Shown: positions 5,923 to 13,081, counted from the first letter of the stretch. The stretch is DNA of 14,159 bases from Candidatus Poseidoniaceae archaeon (GCA_029250385.1 JAQXFJ010000268.1:1-14159), one strand, 5' to 3'. Program-made: numbers and translations. Notes: generated by a model not told the origin, from the letters alone.

Positions 5923-7707
5923 ATGGAATTGTTGAGATCTCATGTCGAACATTTACTCACCGCTGCATTAGCCAATCTAGGTATCACTAATGATGCTTGG
6001 AAACCTATGATAAGCCCTTCTAGAGAAAAAGAAATGGGTGACTTGTCGCTACCATGTTTTGCGTTTAGCAAACAATTGTCGATGGCACCACAAGAAATAT
6101 CCGCTCAATTAGCGCAATCAATAAGCCCGGATCAAATAATTAGCGAAGTAAATTCTACATCGGGTTATCTTAATTTTAAAGCATCCCCTGCGTGGCTAGC
6201 AAATCAAATATTAGCAGGCAATATTAGAATTGGAGATGCAACAGGAAAGTCTCCAACTGGCCACAAGTCAGTTTTGATAGAGCATACCTCAGCTAATCCT
6301 AATGGGCCTTTCCATGTTGGAAGAGCGAGGAATGCAATTTTGGGAGATACATTAGTCAGGCTAAATCGTTTGCATGGTAACGAAGTACGAGCGGAATACT
6401 ATGTTGATGACATGGGTAAACAAGTTGCAGTTCTAGCATGGGCATTAGAACATCTGACCGCCGCTAGAGTTGAAGAAATTCTTGCAGATAGAGAACCGGT
6501 AAACCCTGAATGGCAAGACAAACCGGATCACATGAGAGTCAGATGGTATCAAGCAGCTCAAGTTTTAAGAAGTGATGATGCAGAAAAAGAATCTATAGAA
6601 CAAGCAATTAGCAGCATGGTACACGCTAGTGAAAATGGCGACCAGGGTGTATTGGATGCATTTGAGAATGCTTACCAGCCTGTGCTAGATGGAATGTTAG
6701 AGACTCTAAACCGACTAAGAATCGGCTTTGATGAATTTACCAAAGAATCTATCTTTGTCACTAATGGCGATGTCAGTGCAATAATGAATCAACTTAGTGA
6801 CTTAGAGATCCATGGCATTGCTGAAAATGGAGCAGAATATCTTGACCTAGGAGCAAGGGGTCTGAAAGGTAAAACTGAGTTTTATTTCAAGCGTGGCGAT
6901 GGTAGTTCACTATATGCTACAAGAGACATTGCTTACCACATATGGAAGTTCCAACAATCTGAAAATTTAATTAATGTACTTGGAGAAGATCACAAGTTAC
7001 AATCAAAACAAGTTTCAATGACGCTTAATGAACTTGGACAAAATAGTCCTGAGGTTTTGTTTTATTCTTTCATCAAACTTCCAGAGGGCAAGATGTCAAC
7101 CAGAAAAGGTAATGTCGTATTTATGGATGATTTACTCGAGGAAGCCAAGGCATTTGCAGCTAATGTGGTAAGAGAAATTCGAGTTGATTACAGCGAAGAA
7201 ATGATTGCTGAAATTGCCGAAGCAGTAGGTACCTCTGCAGTTCGGTTCAATATCATCAAAGTTAGCCCAGACAAGGGCTTCACATTCCGTTGGGAAGAAG
7301 CCTTATCTTTTGATTCAGATTCTGCTCCATTCATTATGTACAGCCACACAAGAACAAAATCTATCGCTAGAAAATGTGCCGCTTTTGGTATCGAAATTGA
7401 TACTATTAATCCAAATGAAATATCGCTTGAATCACTGGATGATTGTCCAAATGGCCTATACAATCTTTTGCGGACAATAACTATTCACAATGATGTCTTG
7501 AGAAGATCTGTTGAACAAAATCGACCGAATTTATTTGCTAATCAAATGCTCAATTTAGCCAATTCGTATAATGGATTTTACCGAGATTGTAAAGTCGTTG
7601 AAGATGGAGAAGTAGACTTACTCTACCTCGCAATCTCTGAGATTGCTTCAAAAATGTTGGAAGCCGGCATGATTGGATTGGGCATTCAACCATTAGAACA
7701 AATGTAG
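5923..7707 (+). CDS. argS: Arginyl-tRNA synthetase
   Basis: 594 aa class Ia aminoacyl-tRNA synthetase that charges tRNA-Arg using ATP; ArgRS needs bound tRNA to activate arginine. Seen: an N-terminal Add1-like domain (about 1-110, with MGDLSLPCF); ANPNGPFHVGRARN, with HVGR at 131-134 as the HIGH motif; YYVDDMGKQ; the central ATRDIAYH; GEDHKLQ; and KMSTR at 390-394 as the KMSKS loop, followed by KGNVV. The last 140 residues form the DALR-type anticodon-binding domain, starting near YSHTRTKSI. The long stretch between HIGH and KMSKS is normal for the family. It starts four bases after the aRF1 stop, with GTGAT overlapping that stop as a weak ribosome binding site. Its stop touches the stop of the convergent GTPase gene. 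Confidence 0.97.
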   Translation: MELLRSHVEHLLTAALANLGITNDAWKPMISPSREKEMGDLSLPCFAFSKQLSMAPQEISAQLAQSISPDQIISEVNSTSGYLNFKASPAWLANQILAGNIRIGDATGKSPTGHKSVLIEHTSANPNGPFHVGRARNAILGDTLVRLNRLHGNEVRAEYYVDDMGKQVAVLAWALEHLTAARVEEILADREPVNPEWQDKPDHMRVRWYQAAQVLRSDDAEKESIEQAISSMVHASENGDQGVLDAFENAYQPVLDGMLETLNRLRIGFDEFTKESIFVTNGDVSAIMNQLSDLEIHGIAENGAEYLDLGARGLKGKTEFYFKRGDGSSLYATRDIAYHIWKFQQSENLINVLGEDHKLQSKQVSMTLNELGQNSPEVLFYSFIKLPEGKMSTRKGNVVFMDDLLEEAKAFAANVVREIRVDYSEEMIAEIAEAVGTSAVRFNIIKVSPDKGFTFRWEEALSFDSDSAPFIMYSHTRTKSIARKCAAFGIEIDTINPNEISLESLDDCPNGLYNLLRTITIHNDVLRRSVEQNRPNLFANQMLNLANSYNGFYRDCKVVEDGEVDLLYLAISEIASKMLEAGMIGLGIQPLEQM

Positions 7708-8820
7708 TCAGTCTGAACGATACCATCCATCAGGTAATGACATTGGGTCAACAGGAGTATTATCTTTCACAATTCTAATTACTTCCATTTTCAATGCTTC
7801 AAGTCCGACGTTTTCTAAAGCAGAAATAGTAATGTAACCACTTGAATCAACTAACAATGGCAAGTCTGTGTAATGTTCTTCCTCTAAATCCAAATATTCT
7901 TTTTCAGCATCAACAACAATGTCCCAATTTTCTGGCTTTTGTTTATGTAAATCGGCTTTTGTTGAAACCACCATTACCGTAGTTTCAGCCAGTAATTGTA
8001 ATATTTCTTCTAGCAGACTATTCTGTTCAGCAACAGTCATTCCACATTGTTCACTCTCATCAATTAAAAACAAAACTAAGGAACCAAGATTTTCTAAAGC
8101 GGTAATAGCTTGCATTTCAATATCATTTCGCTTTTCCATGGGCCGGTCTAGAAGACCTGGTGTATCGACCATTTGATATTGCAGTCTGCGAAATGTAAAG
8201 TGGCCAAGGTGAATTCTTTTGGTGGTAAATGGGTAATGATTTACTTCCATATTACCAGATGACAAAGCAGAGATGAAAGCAGATTTACCGACGTTTGGAG
8301 CACCGCAAACCACAATACAGGGCGAGAGTTGGTCAATACTTGGTAGTCTTTTCAGAATTTCCCGTGATTCACTAAGCCATTTGAGGGAAGGTCCAATCCT
8401 ACCTACTAAGGACGAAATTCTTCCGTAAGCTTCTCTTCTAGCTTCGTGCATTAACTCTATTTTGGCAGTTCTAATAATTTTCTTGGTGTTTTGAGTTGAG
8501 ATGTTAGAAATCTGCTTTGCGGCCCATTGCAACATCGATAGGTGATGCCGATAATCATCACAGCCAACGCATGCATCAATCATTGAAACATCAAATTGTG
8601 GAGACTGGTCTAGAGAAGGCCATAGATTAACAGTATCCATTAGATAAGTTGCTAGAATATCTGAAGCAGTTTGAATCATTCTGTTGAGTTGCTTCCTTAC
8701 TCTAAATACTCGGTCGCTATCATCAACCCTATCTGCGGCTTTTCTAGCTCTTGCGAATGCTTTGTCTAACAATTCTTCCTTTGTAAGAACTGTCGGTAAG
8801 GCCCGCCATGACACTTTCAT
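7708..8820 (-). CDS. NOG1-type GTPase, ribosome assembly
   Basis: 370 aa. The first 165 residues are an all-helical domain rich in Arg/Lys with a possible metal-binding CVGCDDYRHH; then a TRAFAC GTPase domain. Seen: G1 GAPNVGKS at 173-180, G2 YPFTTKRIHLGHF around 196-208 (the hallmark of the Obg/NOG1 group), G3 DTPGLLDRP from 219, G4 STKAD at 286-290 and a late G5-like ISALE. The helical N-terminus followed by the PFTTK switch fits NOG1 rather than Obg or Drg. Eukaryotic NOG1 acts in large-subunit maturation; the archaeal role is presumed similar. It is transcribed alone, divergent from the gene at 8936 and convergent with argS. GGGGAT a few bases upstream may serve as a ribosome binding site. 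Confidence 0.9.
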   Translation of the reverse strand: MKVSWRALPTVLTKEELLDKAFARARKAADRVDDSDRVFRVRKQLNRMIQTASDILATYLMDTVNLWPSLDQSPQFDVSMIDACVGCDDYRHHLSMLQWAAKQISNISTQNTKKIIRTAKIELMHEARREAYGRISSLVGRIGPSLKWLSESREILKRLPSIDQLSPCIVVCGAPNVGKSAFISALSSGNMEVNHYPFTTKRIHLGHFTFRRLQYQMVDTPGLLDRPMEKRNDIEMQAITALENLGSLVLFLIDESEQCGMTVAEQNSLLEEILQLLAETTVMVVSTKADLHKQKPENWDIVVDAEKEYLDLEEEHYTDLPLLVDSSGYITISALENVGLEALKMEVIRIVKDNTPVDPMSLPDGWYRSD

Positions 8821-8854
8821 TATATCCCCAATTCATTGCTGGCACTCAATAGTT

Positions 8855-8866
8855 GAATAATACATA
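8855..8866 (-). promoter_or_regulatory. Possible TATA box for the NOG1-type gene
   Basis: The minus strand reads TATGTATTATTC, ending 35 bases before the ATG at 8820. Distance matches the candidate box before pyrH, implying a short leader of about ten bases. Tentative. Confidence 0.3.
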
Positions 8867-8881
8867 CCCTTGACAACGGGT
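8866..8881. repeat. Interrupted dyad in divergent intergenic region
   Basis: ACCC and GGGT are inverted arms around an eight-base centre that itself contains TTG and CAA. It lies midway between the divergent NOG1-type gene and the gene at 8936 and abuts the candidate TATA box, so it could be an operator; four-base arms can also occur by chance. Confidence 0.25.
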
Positions 8882-8935
8882 GACGCAATAGATTTGAAGA
8901 GCGAGGTTAAAGTACGCTTGCCGTTAGGTTAAACC

Positions 8936-9382
8936 ATGGCGAAGAAGAAGACTGACGCAGGTTTACCAGAATGGGCCGTCCCTATATGGGAAAAGATGGG
9001 TTCACCAAGTATTGATGACTACGAAAGTGTCCACAATGGACAATTACTTGAGCGTAGGCATGGACTACGTAAGGACGACTTGGTAGAAATCTTACTAGAT
9101 GCTAGAGCATTCAAAGAAGGCGATGACATAATCGTAAAAGGTCGTCTATTATCCTCCGGTAAAACCAGTATTGAGATTCTTACAGATGCTGGTGATACCG
9201 TCTACTTAGCAAGAGATGTAATCGTCAAAATAAAGCTAGTAGCACATACAAGACCTGCATATATCGATGACAAAGAATTGTTAGCCTTTGAAAGAGCGGA
9301 TATGAAGCGAAGATCTTCACTGCATGAAAAGGTCGAGAAAGAAGTCAAAGGTAGACAAGATGATTCCCATTTATGGGGCTGA
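8936..9382 (+). CDS. Uncharacterised protein, possible small beta-barrel
   Basis: 148 aa; I do not recognise the family. It begins MAKKKTDAG, then a Trp/Pro-rich segment (PEWAVPIWEKMGSP), a basic stretch (ERRHGLRKDDLVEILLD), a run of alternating hydrophobic residues from about 62 to 104 (GDDIIVKGRLL, TSIEILTD, TVYLARDVIVKIKLV) that looks like five short beta strands, and a charged helical tail rich in Lys/Arg/Glu ending in HLWG. The strand run resembles a small Sm- or OB-like barrel, which with the basic ends would fit RNA or ribosome binding; this is inference. The ATG has AGG eight bases upstream. It is divergent from the NOG1-type GTPase and four bases before the pterin dehydratase, whose ribosome binding site overlaps its end. 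Confidence 0.8.
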   Translation: MAKKKTDAGLPEWAVPIWEKMGSPSIDDYESVHNGQLLERRHGLRKDDLVEILLDARAFKEGDDIIVKGRLLSSGKTSIEILTDAGDTVYLARDVIVKIKLVAHTRPAYIDDKELLAFERADMKRRSSLHEKVEKEVKGRQDDSHLWG

Positions 9383-9386
9383 TTAG

Positions 9387-9713
9387 ATGTCTTTGAAAGA
9401 TAAGCGCTGCATACCTTGTGAAGGTGGCATACCACCACTAAAGAGCGAAGAAATCATACCACTTTTACAGCAAATTGATGATGATTGGCAAGTTATTGCA
9501 GATCACCACATCGAGCGTGAATTCAAATTTTCGAATTTCCAAAAAGCCCTAGACTTTGTTAACCAAGCAGGCAGGATTTGCGAAGCCGAAGGACACCATG
9601 CGGATTTTGAATTGTCCTGGGGCAGAGCTAAGGTCATGATTTGGACTCACAAAATCGATGGTTTAGCTGAATCAGACTTTTTCCTAGCAGCTAAAATTGA
9701 CGATATATCCTAG
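9387..9713 (+). CDS. Pterin-4a-carbinolamine dehydratase
   Basis: 108 aa, the usual length. The family dehydrates 4a-hydroxytetrahydrobiopterin-type carbinolamines to recycle pterin cofactors of aromatic amino acid hydroxylases; relatives act in molybdopterin or other pterin pathways. Seen: CIPCEGGIPPL at the N-terminus, WQV, FKFSNFQKALDFVN, and the active-site signature EGHHADFELSWGRAKVMIWTH, with H70, H71 and H88, then GLAESDFFLAAKID. The spacing His-His, Trp, His, Asp follows the active family pattern, so it should be catalytically intact. It starts four bases after the upstream stop with a GGGG-TGAT ribosome binding site, and the nitroreductase follows at eight bases. No aromatic hydroxylase is visible here, so the pterin substrate is unknown. 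Confidence 0.93.
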   Translation: MSLKDKRCIPCEGGIPPLKSEEIIPLLQQIDDDWQVIADHHIEREFKFSNFQKALDFVNQAGRICEAEGHHADFELSWGRAKVMIWTHKIDGLAESDFFLAAKIDDIS

Positions 9714-9716
9714 GTG
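9712..9716 (+). promoter_or_regulatory. Ribosome binding site for nitroreductase
   Basis: AGGTG overlaps the TAG stop of the pterin dehydratase and ends five bases before the ATG at 9722, supporting that start and coupling of the pair. Confidence 0.6.
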
Positions 9717-9721
9717 TCAAG

Positions 9722-10294
9722 ATGTCTGAAGTTCAAGATATTATTAACAGCCGGAGAACTATATATCGATTTACCCAACAAGAAGTTAGTCAAGAGTCGA
9801 TTGACCAAGCACTTCTAGCAGCCTCAAATGCACCCTGCCACAAACATACCCATCCATGGAGATTCTTTGTCATGGGTGGAAACATCAGGCAAGCATTAAT
9901 TCCATTAATTACCAAACTTGCCAATGAAAAGTCTAGGAAAAATAATTCGCTAGATTCAGCAAAAGATGTACAACGAGCAGTCAATAAAATAATTTCACCG
10001 CCTGTAATAATTGCTGTAACCAGTAAGAAAAACCCTACTGATAGTTTTAGAGAAAAAGAAGATTATGCTGCATCAGTTTGCGCTTTACAGAATCTTGTCT
10101 TGTCCTTTTGGGATAATGGTATTGGCAGCCAGTGGACTACTGGAGCAATTACTAGACATGAAGAAACATACTCTGCACTAAACATTGACTCCAGCAAATG
10201 GGAGATAATTGGCTTTGTTAAATCTGGATATCCAGCAGCAGTACCTAATGTCAACAAACTATCAGTTGATGAAATATCAGTCTACTTGGATTAA
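9722..10294 (+). CDS. Nitroreductase-family FMN oxidoreductase
   Basis: 190 aa, a short member of the nitroreductase superfamily: FMN-dependent homodimers that pass electrons from NAD(P)H to nitro compounds, quinones or flavins. Seen: IINSRRTIYRF at 8-17, equivalent to the RRSxRxF FMN phosphate-binding start; APCHKHTHPWRFFV at about 37-50; PPVIIAVT; the helix DYAASVCALQNLVLSFWDNGIGSQW; and a late IIGFVKSGYPA strand corresponding to the family's 'xxGyP' end. Substrate cannot be predicted from sequence. It is the last gene of a tight three-gene run with the uncharacterised protein and the pterin dehydratase, which hints at a role in pterin or flavin redox chemistry, but that is only context. 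Its stop touches the stop of convergent aIF2-beta. Confidence 0.9.
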   Translation: MSEVQDIINSRRTIYRFTQQEVSQESIDQALLAASNAPCHKHTHPWRFFVMGGNIRQALIPLITKLANEKSRKNNSLDSAKDVQRAVNKIISPPVIIAVTSKKNPTDSFREKEDYAASVCALQNLVLSFWDNGIGSQWTTGAITRHEETYSALNIDSSKWEIIGFVKSGYPAAVPNVNKLSVDEISVYLD

Positions 10295-10705
10295 TCAAAG
10301 TTTAACCGGTCTTGTAGCACCGCATGCTTGACACTTCAACAAAGTGGTTCTATCTTCTTTGATAAACATAGTATCAGGTGATGAGCATTGACTGCACATA
10401 ATGTATGAATTAACATAATTGACTATGGTTTTTTTGATTCTCTTTGGCGGTATTCTACCCTTGAACCTAGCTCTTGGACCATCCCTTGAACCAGAGGTCC
10501 CTAGATCGTTCAGAATATATTGATAAACATGATTTTCATCTCTATCCATCATAGAAACAACTTCATTGAAATTTCTCAGAATAGTGTTTGAACCTTCGAT
10601 TAGAATTTGTGGCTCTGGCAATCGCCATCTGGATTTGCCAGAAATGTTCTCAGGTATTTTATCCCTGGCTCGGTCTAACAAGGACTCGTAATCGAAGTCT
10701 GCCAT
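10295..10705 (-). CDS. Translation initiation factor aIF2 subunit beta
   Basis: 136 aa, the normal archaeal length. aIF2 (alpha, beta, gamma) delivers initiator Met-tRNA to the small ribosomal subunit. Seen: an N-terminal helix (YESLLDRARDKIP) that contacts the gamma subunit; the alpha/beta core with FNEVV, VYQYILNDLGTSGSRDG and RFKGRIPPKRI; and the C-terminal C4 zinc ribbon with C104, C107, C125 and C128 (MCSQC and CQACG), preceded by NYVNSYIMC. All four cysteines are intact. No Shine-Dalgarno is visible before the ATG (the minus strand there has CCTCC, not GGAGG), so the message may be leaderless. It is transcribed alone, divergent from the gfcR-like gene across 113 bases and convergent with the nitroreductase. 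Confidence 0.96.
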   Translation of the reverse strand: MADFDYESLLDRARDKIPENISGKSRWRLPEPQILIEGSNTILRNFNEVVSMMDRDENHVYQYILNDLGTSGSRDGPRARFKGRIPPKRIKKTIVNYVNSYIMCSQCSSPDTMFIKEDRTTLLKCQACGATRPVKL

Positions 10706-10768
10706 GTATATTGGTCGGAGGTTTCATTCTTCAATGCTTGGTATGGCAATCAACTAAACATTGGTTGT

Positions 10769-10792
10769 TTTGATGAAAGGTTTGATGAATGG
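10769..10792. repeat. 12-bp tandem direct repeat upstream of gfcR
   Basis: Two adjacent 12-base units, TTTGATGAAAGG at 10769-10780 and TTTGATGAATGG at 10781-10792, differ at one base. TGGTTG flanks both sides (10762-10767 and 10790-10795). They lie 27-50 bases before the preferred gfcR ATG, in the aIF2-beta/gfcR divergent gap, so they could be a regulator binding site. If an upstream ATG at 10789 were used, the second unit would overlap that start. Confidence 0.6.
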
Positions 10793-10818
10793 TTGACTCA
10801 TGGGTTACATTGATAGAA

Positions 10819-11403
10819 ATGGTAGTTAGTATCGAAGAATTACGCATGACTGCAATGAATCTGCGCAAGGAAGGTTTGAACAGTCAACAGATTGCTGATG
10901 AATTATCACTCTCGCAGGACACCATTTCATGGCTATTAGCCGGTAGTAAAGGTGAAGAAAGACCTAGTGATGTAAGAATTGGTTGGCGAACAATTGGCGT
11001 CAGACCAACAAGGATTTCTGCGGTTGGAACCATAATGGCGGATGTTGCCGATGAAGAACTAGGGTTTGAAAATATAGACACAATCGTTGGAATTTCAATT
11101 AATGGCATATCATTCGCTCACGAAGTTGCTAGAATATTAGATTGTGAATTCACAGTGTTTAGAACTACTGACATTGGAGATGGGTCTGGTTCTTTGTCCA
11201 ATAAATACGGACAAGTTTCTGGAAAAAAAGTAGTGATTATTGACGATGTGTTGTCTACTGGAAAAACCATGGTAAAAACCATCAATGCCATCAAGGCAGC
11301 CGGTGGAGAAGTAGGATTAGTAACAGTTCTAGTAAACAAGACAATGAGAAATGAAATCGAAGACGTACCTCTCAGAGGCGTCATACGAGCAGTTTCTGTC
11401 TGA
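10819..11403 (+). CDS. gfcR: GfcR/PyrE-like HTH-phosphoribosyltransferase regulator
   Basis: 194 aa from the ATG at 10819. An in-frame ATG at 10789 would add ten residues and has AAAGG eight bases upstream, but relatives start just before the ELxxxAxxL helix, as the shorter form does. Domains: an N-terminal helix-turn-helix at about 21-41 (GLNSQQIADELSLSQDTISWLL), a linker with IGWRTIG, then a type I phosphoribosyltransferase fold with GISINGISFAHEVA, the FRTTDIG segment and the PRPP-binding loop VVIIDDVLSTGKT at 138-150. In haloarchaea GfcR is a transcription regulator of sugar-degradation genes; related archaeal proteins are annotated as orotate-phosphoribosyltransferase-like. Here it likely senses PRPP or a nucleotide and binds DNA; target genes are unknown. 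LysRS follows at nine bases, with its ribosome binding site on the stop codon. Confidence 0.88.
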   Translation: MVVSIEELRMTAMNLRKEGLNSQQIADELSLSQDTISWLLAGSKGEERPSDVRIGWRTIGVRPTRISAVGTIMADVADEELGFENIDTIVGISINGISFAHEVARILDCEFTVFRTTDIGDGSGSLSNKYGQVSGKKVVIIDDVLSTGKTMVKTINAIKAAGGEVGLVTVLVNKTMRNEIEDVPLRGVIRAVSV

Positions 11404-11409
11404 GGTGAT
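11403..11409 (+). promoter_or_regulatory. Ribosome binding site for lysK
   Basis: AGGTGAT begins on the last base of the gfcR stop codon and is followed by three bases and ATG. It matches the 3' part of the archaeal Shine-Dalgarno and implies reinitiation from gfcR to the LysRS gene. Confidence 0.68.
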
Positions 11410-11412
11410 AAT

Positions 11413-13014
11413 ATGCACTGGGCTGATGTTGTTGCCCTAAATTTGTCTAGGCGTGGCAACAAACATATTGTGTCGACTGGAATTACTCCTAGCGGAGAAT
11501 TTCACATTGGTCATCTTCGAGAAATTCTTACTGGAGACATGATTGCCCGTGCAGCAAGTGATTCTGGACTTGATGTTGATTTCATTTTCATTGTTGATGA
11601 TGCTGACCCTCTCCGCCGAGTATACCCTTTCCTCGACGAGGAGTATGCAAAATTTATTGGCCATCAAATTGGTGATATCCCAGCTCCTAAAGCAGATGGA
11701 AAACCAGATTACCAAAGTTATGAAAGCACCGGTTGGAACTATGCTGATCACTTCTTAAATCCCTTTTTAGACGCTCTAGCGACCATTGGAGTAAGGCCAA
11801 GAATAGTCAAAAATTTGGCGTCATATAAATCTGGAAAATTTACTGAATGTGCAAAAATTGCTTGTGATAATTCGGACAAAATAAAAGAAATTATTGAACG
11901 AGTTTCTAGTCGCGAATTACCTGATAATTGGTTTCCTTGGAGTCCTTTGAATTCGAACGGTTCTCTGGAGGGAGTATCAGTCACAGGTTATGAATTCCCA
12001 TTAGTACACTATACCGATGCAGATGGTAATACTGGTTCATCTGATTTAACCAAAGGTGAAGGGAAACTCCCCTGGCGAATAGATTGGCCCGCTAAATGGT
12101 CATGGATTGGAGTTACCTGCGAGGCTTTTGGCAAGGACCATGGAGCGTCTGGCGGGTCATATGATACCGGGAAAGAAATCTCCCAATTATTCGGATATGA
12201 CGCACCACAGCCATTGGTTTACGAATGGATTAGCCTAAAAGGAAAAGGGGCAATGTCCTCGTCATCTGGCAATACAATCGGGCCAATGGAAGCCCTACAA
12301 TTAGTTCCCCCTGAAATTTTGAGATATTTGATTGCCCAATCTAAGCCTAACAAAGCAATAGAATTTGATGCAGGCATGAGTTTAGTGAATTTAGCTGATG
12401 ACTATGAAAGAAATTCCCTAAGGGATTTTGATAATGAACTTGCTGATGAAAATCTGTCACGCAGAAGGCGTGTACAGATTGAAGATGCCCAAGTTGCGAT
12501 AAAACTTTCAGCAATTGGTAAAACTGGTAAATCAAATAATTCCACTGTGTCTTTTAGACACTTAGCACTGCTTGCACAAACTAAATCCGATGACCAATTG
12601 GTTTGGGAAAGTCTTGGATTTACTAACGATAGCCAACCATCTGACTTGCTAAGAGACAGATTAGAGAAAATGCGCACTTGGATAAGTTCTGAACATTTCC
12701 CAGATGAGATGAAAATAGTTATAATCGAACATGTTCCTGAGGATTTACTAAATGAATTAGTTGAAGAAGAAATCCAAGTGTTGAATAAATTGACTGAGTT
12801 ACTTGACCAGTGTGAATGGTCAAATGAAAGCATTAGTAACTGCATTGTTGAATCCGCTAAATCTTTAGATAAATCTCCAAGATTGGCATATAATGTATCA
12901 TATGTCTGCTTAATGGGTAGCAAAAAGGGGCCACGTCTTGCCCCAATCTTGACTGAACTGCCCAAATCCAACATAATCAATCAACTAAGGCGTTGTATCG
13001 AATTCATTCAGTAA
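11413..13014 (+). CDS. lysK: Lysyl-tRNA synthetase, class I
   Basis: 533 aa. Class I LysRS charges tRNA-Lys with a Rossmann catalytic domain, unlike the class II LysRS of most bacteria and eukaryotes. Seen: STGITPSGEFHIGHLRE, with HIGH at 31-34; FIVDDADPLRRVYPFL, typical of this family; SWIGVTCEAFGKDHGASGGSYDTG in the central region; and YEWISLKGKGAMSSSSGN, where the KMSKS loop reads AMSSS at 280-284. The C-terminal 200 residues are the helical anticodon-binding region. Both usual Lys positions of KMSKS are replaced (A280, S283), though K278 lies close by. The start is fixed by AGGTGAT on the gfcR stop. A short hairpin follows the stop. Function is clear despite the loop variation because the rest of the protein is intact. 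Confidence 0.96.
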   Translation: MHWADVVALNLSRRGNKHIVSTGITPSGEFHIGHLREILTGDMIARAASDSGLDVDFIFIVDDADPLRRVYPFLDEEYAKFIGHQIGDIPAPKADGKPDYQSYESTGWNYADHFLNPFLDALATIGVRPRIVKNLASYKSGKFTECAKIACDNSDKIKEIIERVSSRELPDNWFPWSPLNSNGSLEGVSVTGYEFPLVHYTDADGNTGSSDLTKGEGKLPWRIDWPAKWSWIGVTCEAFGKDHGASGGSYDTGKEISQLFGYDAPQPLVYEWISLKGKGAMSSSSGNTIGPMEALQLVPPEILRYLIAQSKPNKAIEFDAGMSLVNLADDYERNSLRDFDNELADENLSRRRRVQIEDAQVAIKLSAIGKTGKSNNSTVSFRHLALLAQTKSDDQLVWESLGFTNDSQPSDLLRDRLEKMRTWISSEHFPDEMKIVIIEHVPEDLLNELVEEEIQVLNKLTELLDQCEWSNESISNCIVESAKSLDKSPRLAYNVSYVCLMGSKKGPRLAPILTELPKSNIINQLRRCIEFIQ

Positions 13015-13020
13015 CTTCAC

Positions 13021-13041
13021 AATAGCCTAAAATTGGCTATT
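13021..13041 (+). terminator. Hairpin after lysK, possible terminator
   Basis: Perfect 7-bp inverted repeat AATAGCC / GGCTATT around a TAAAATT loop, six bases after the LysRS stop. There is only a weak T run after it (TTTC), so it may instead be an mRNA 3' end stabiliser or a binding site; the AT-rich loop could also be a TATA element for the next gene. Confidence 0.4.
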
Positions 13042-13065
13042 TCACTCCGTACCATTCAAATGTCA

Positions 13066-13081
13066 GGGGGATTCATCCCTC
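13066..13081 (+). other. G/C hairpin in the leader of the next gene
   Basis: GGGGGA and TCCCTC can form a 6-bp stem (one G-T pair) around a TTCA tetraloop, ending three bases before the ATG at 13085. The G run could pair with the 16S tail, so the stem would hide it; thermodynamics not computed. Confidence 0.35.

Noticed and set aside
7968..8032. G4 motif STKAD in the NOG1-type GTPase considered as a defective NKxD
   Set aside because: TKxD is a frequent functional variant in TRAFAC GTPases; the other G motifs are intact.
12402..12980. 192-codon open frame on the minus strand
   Set aside because: Fully antisense to the LysRS C-terminal domain; Ser-rich, low-quality protein typical of a shadow frame in AT-rich DNA.
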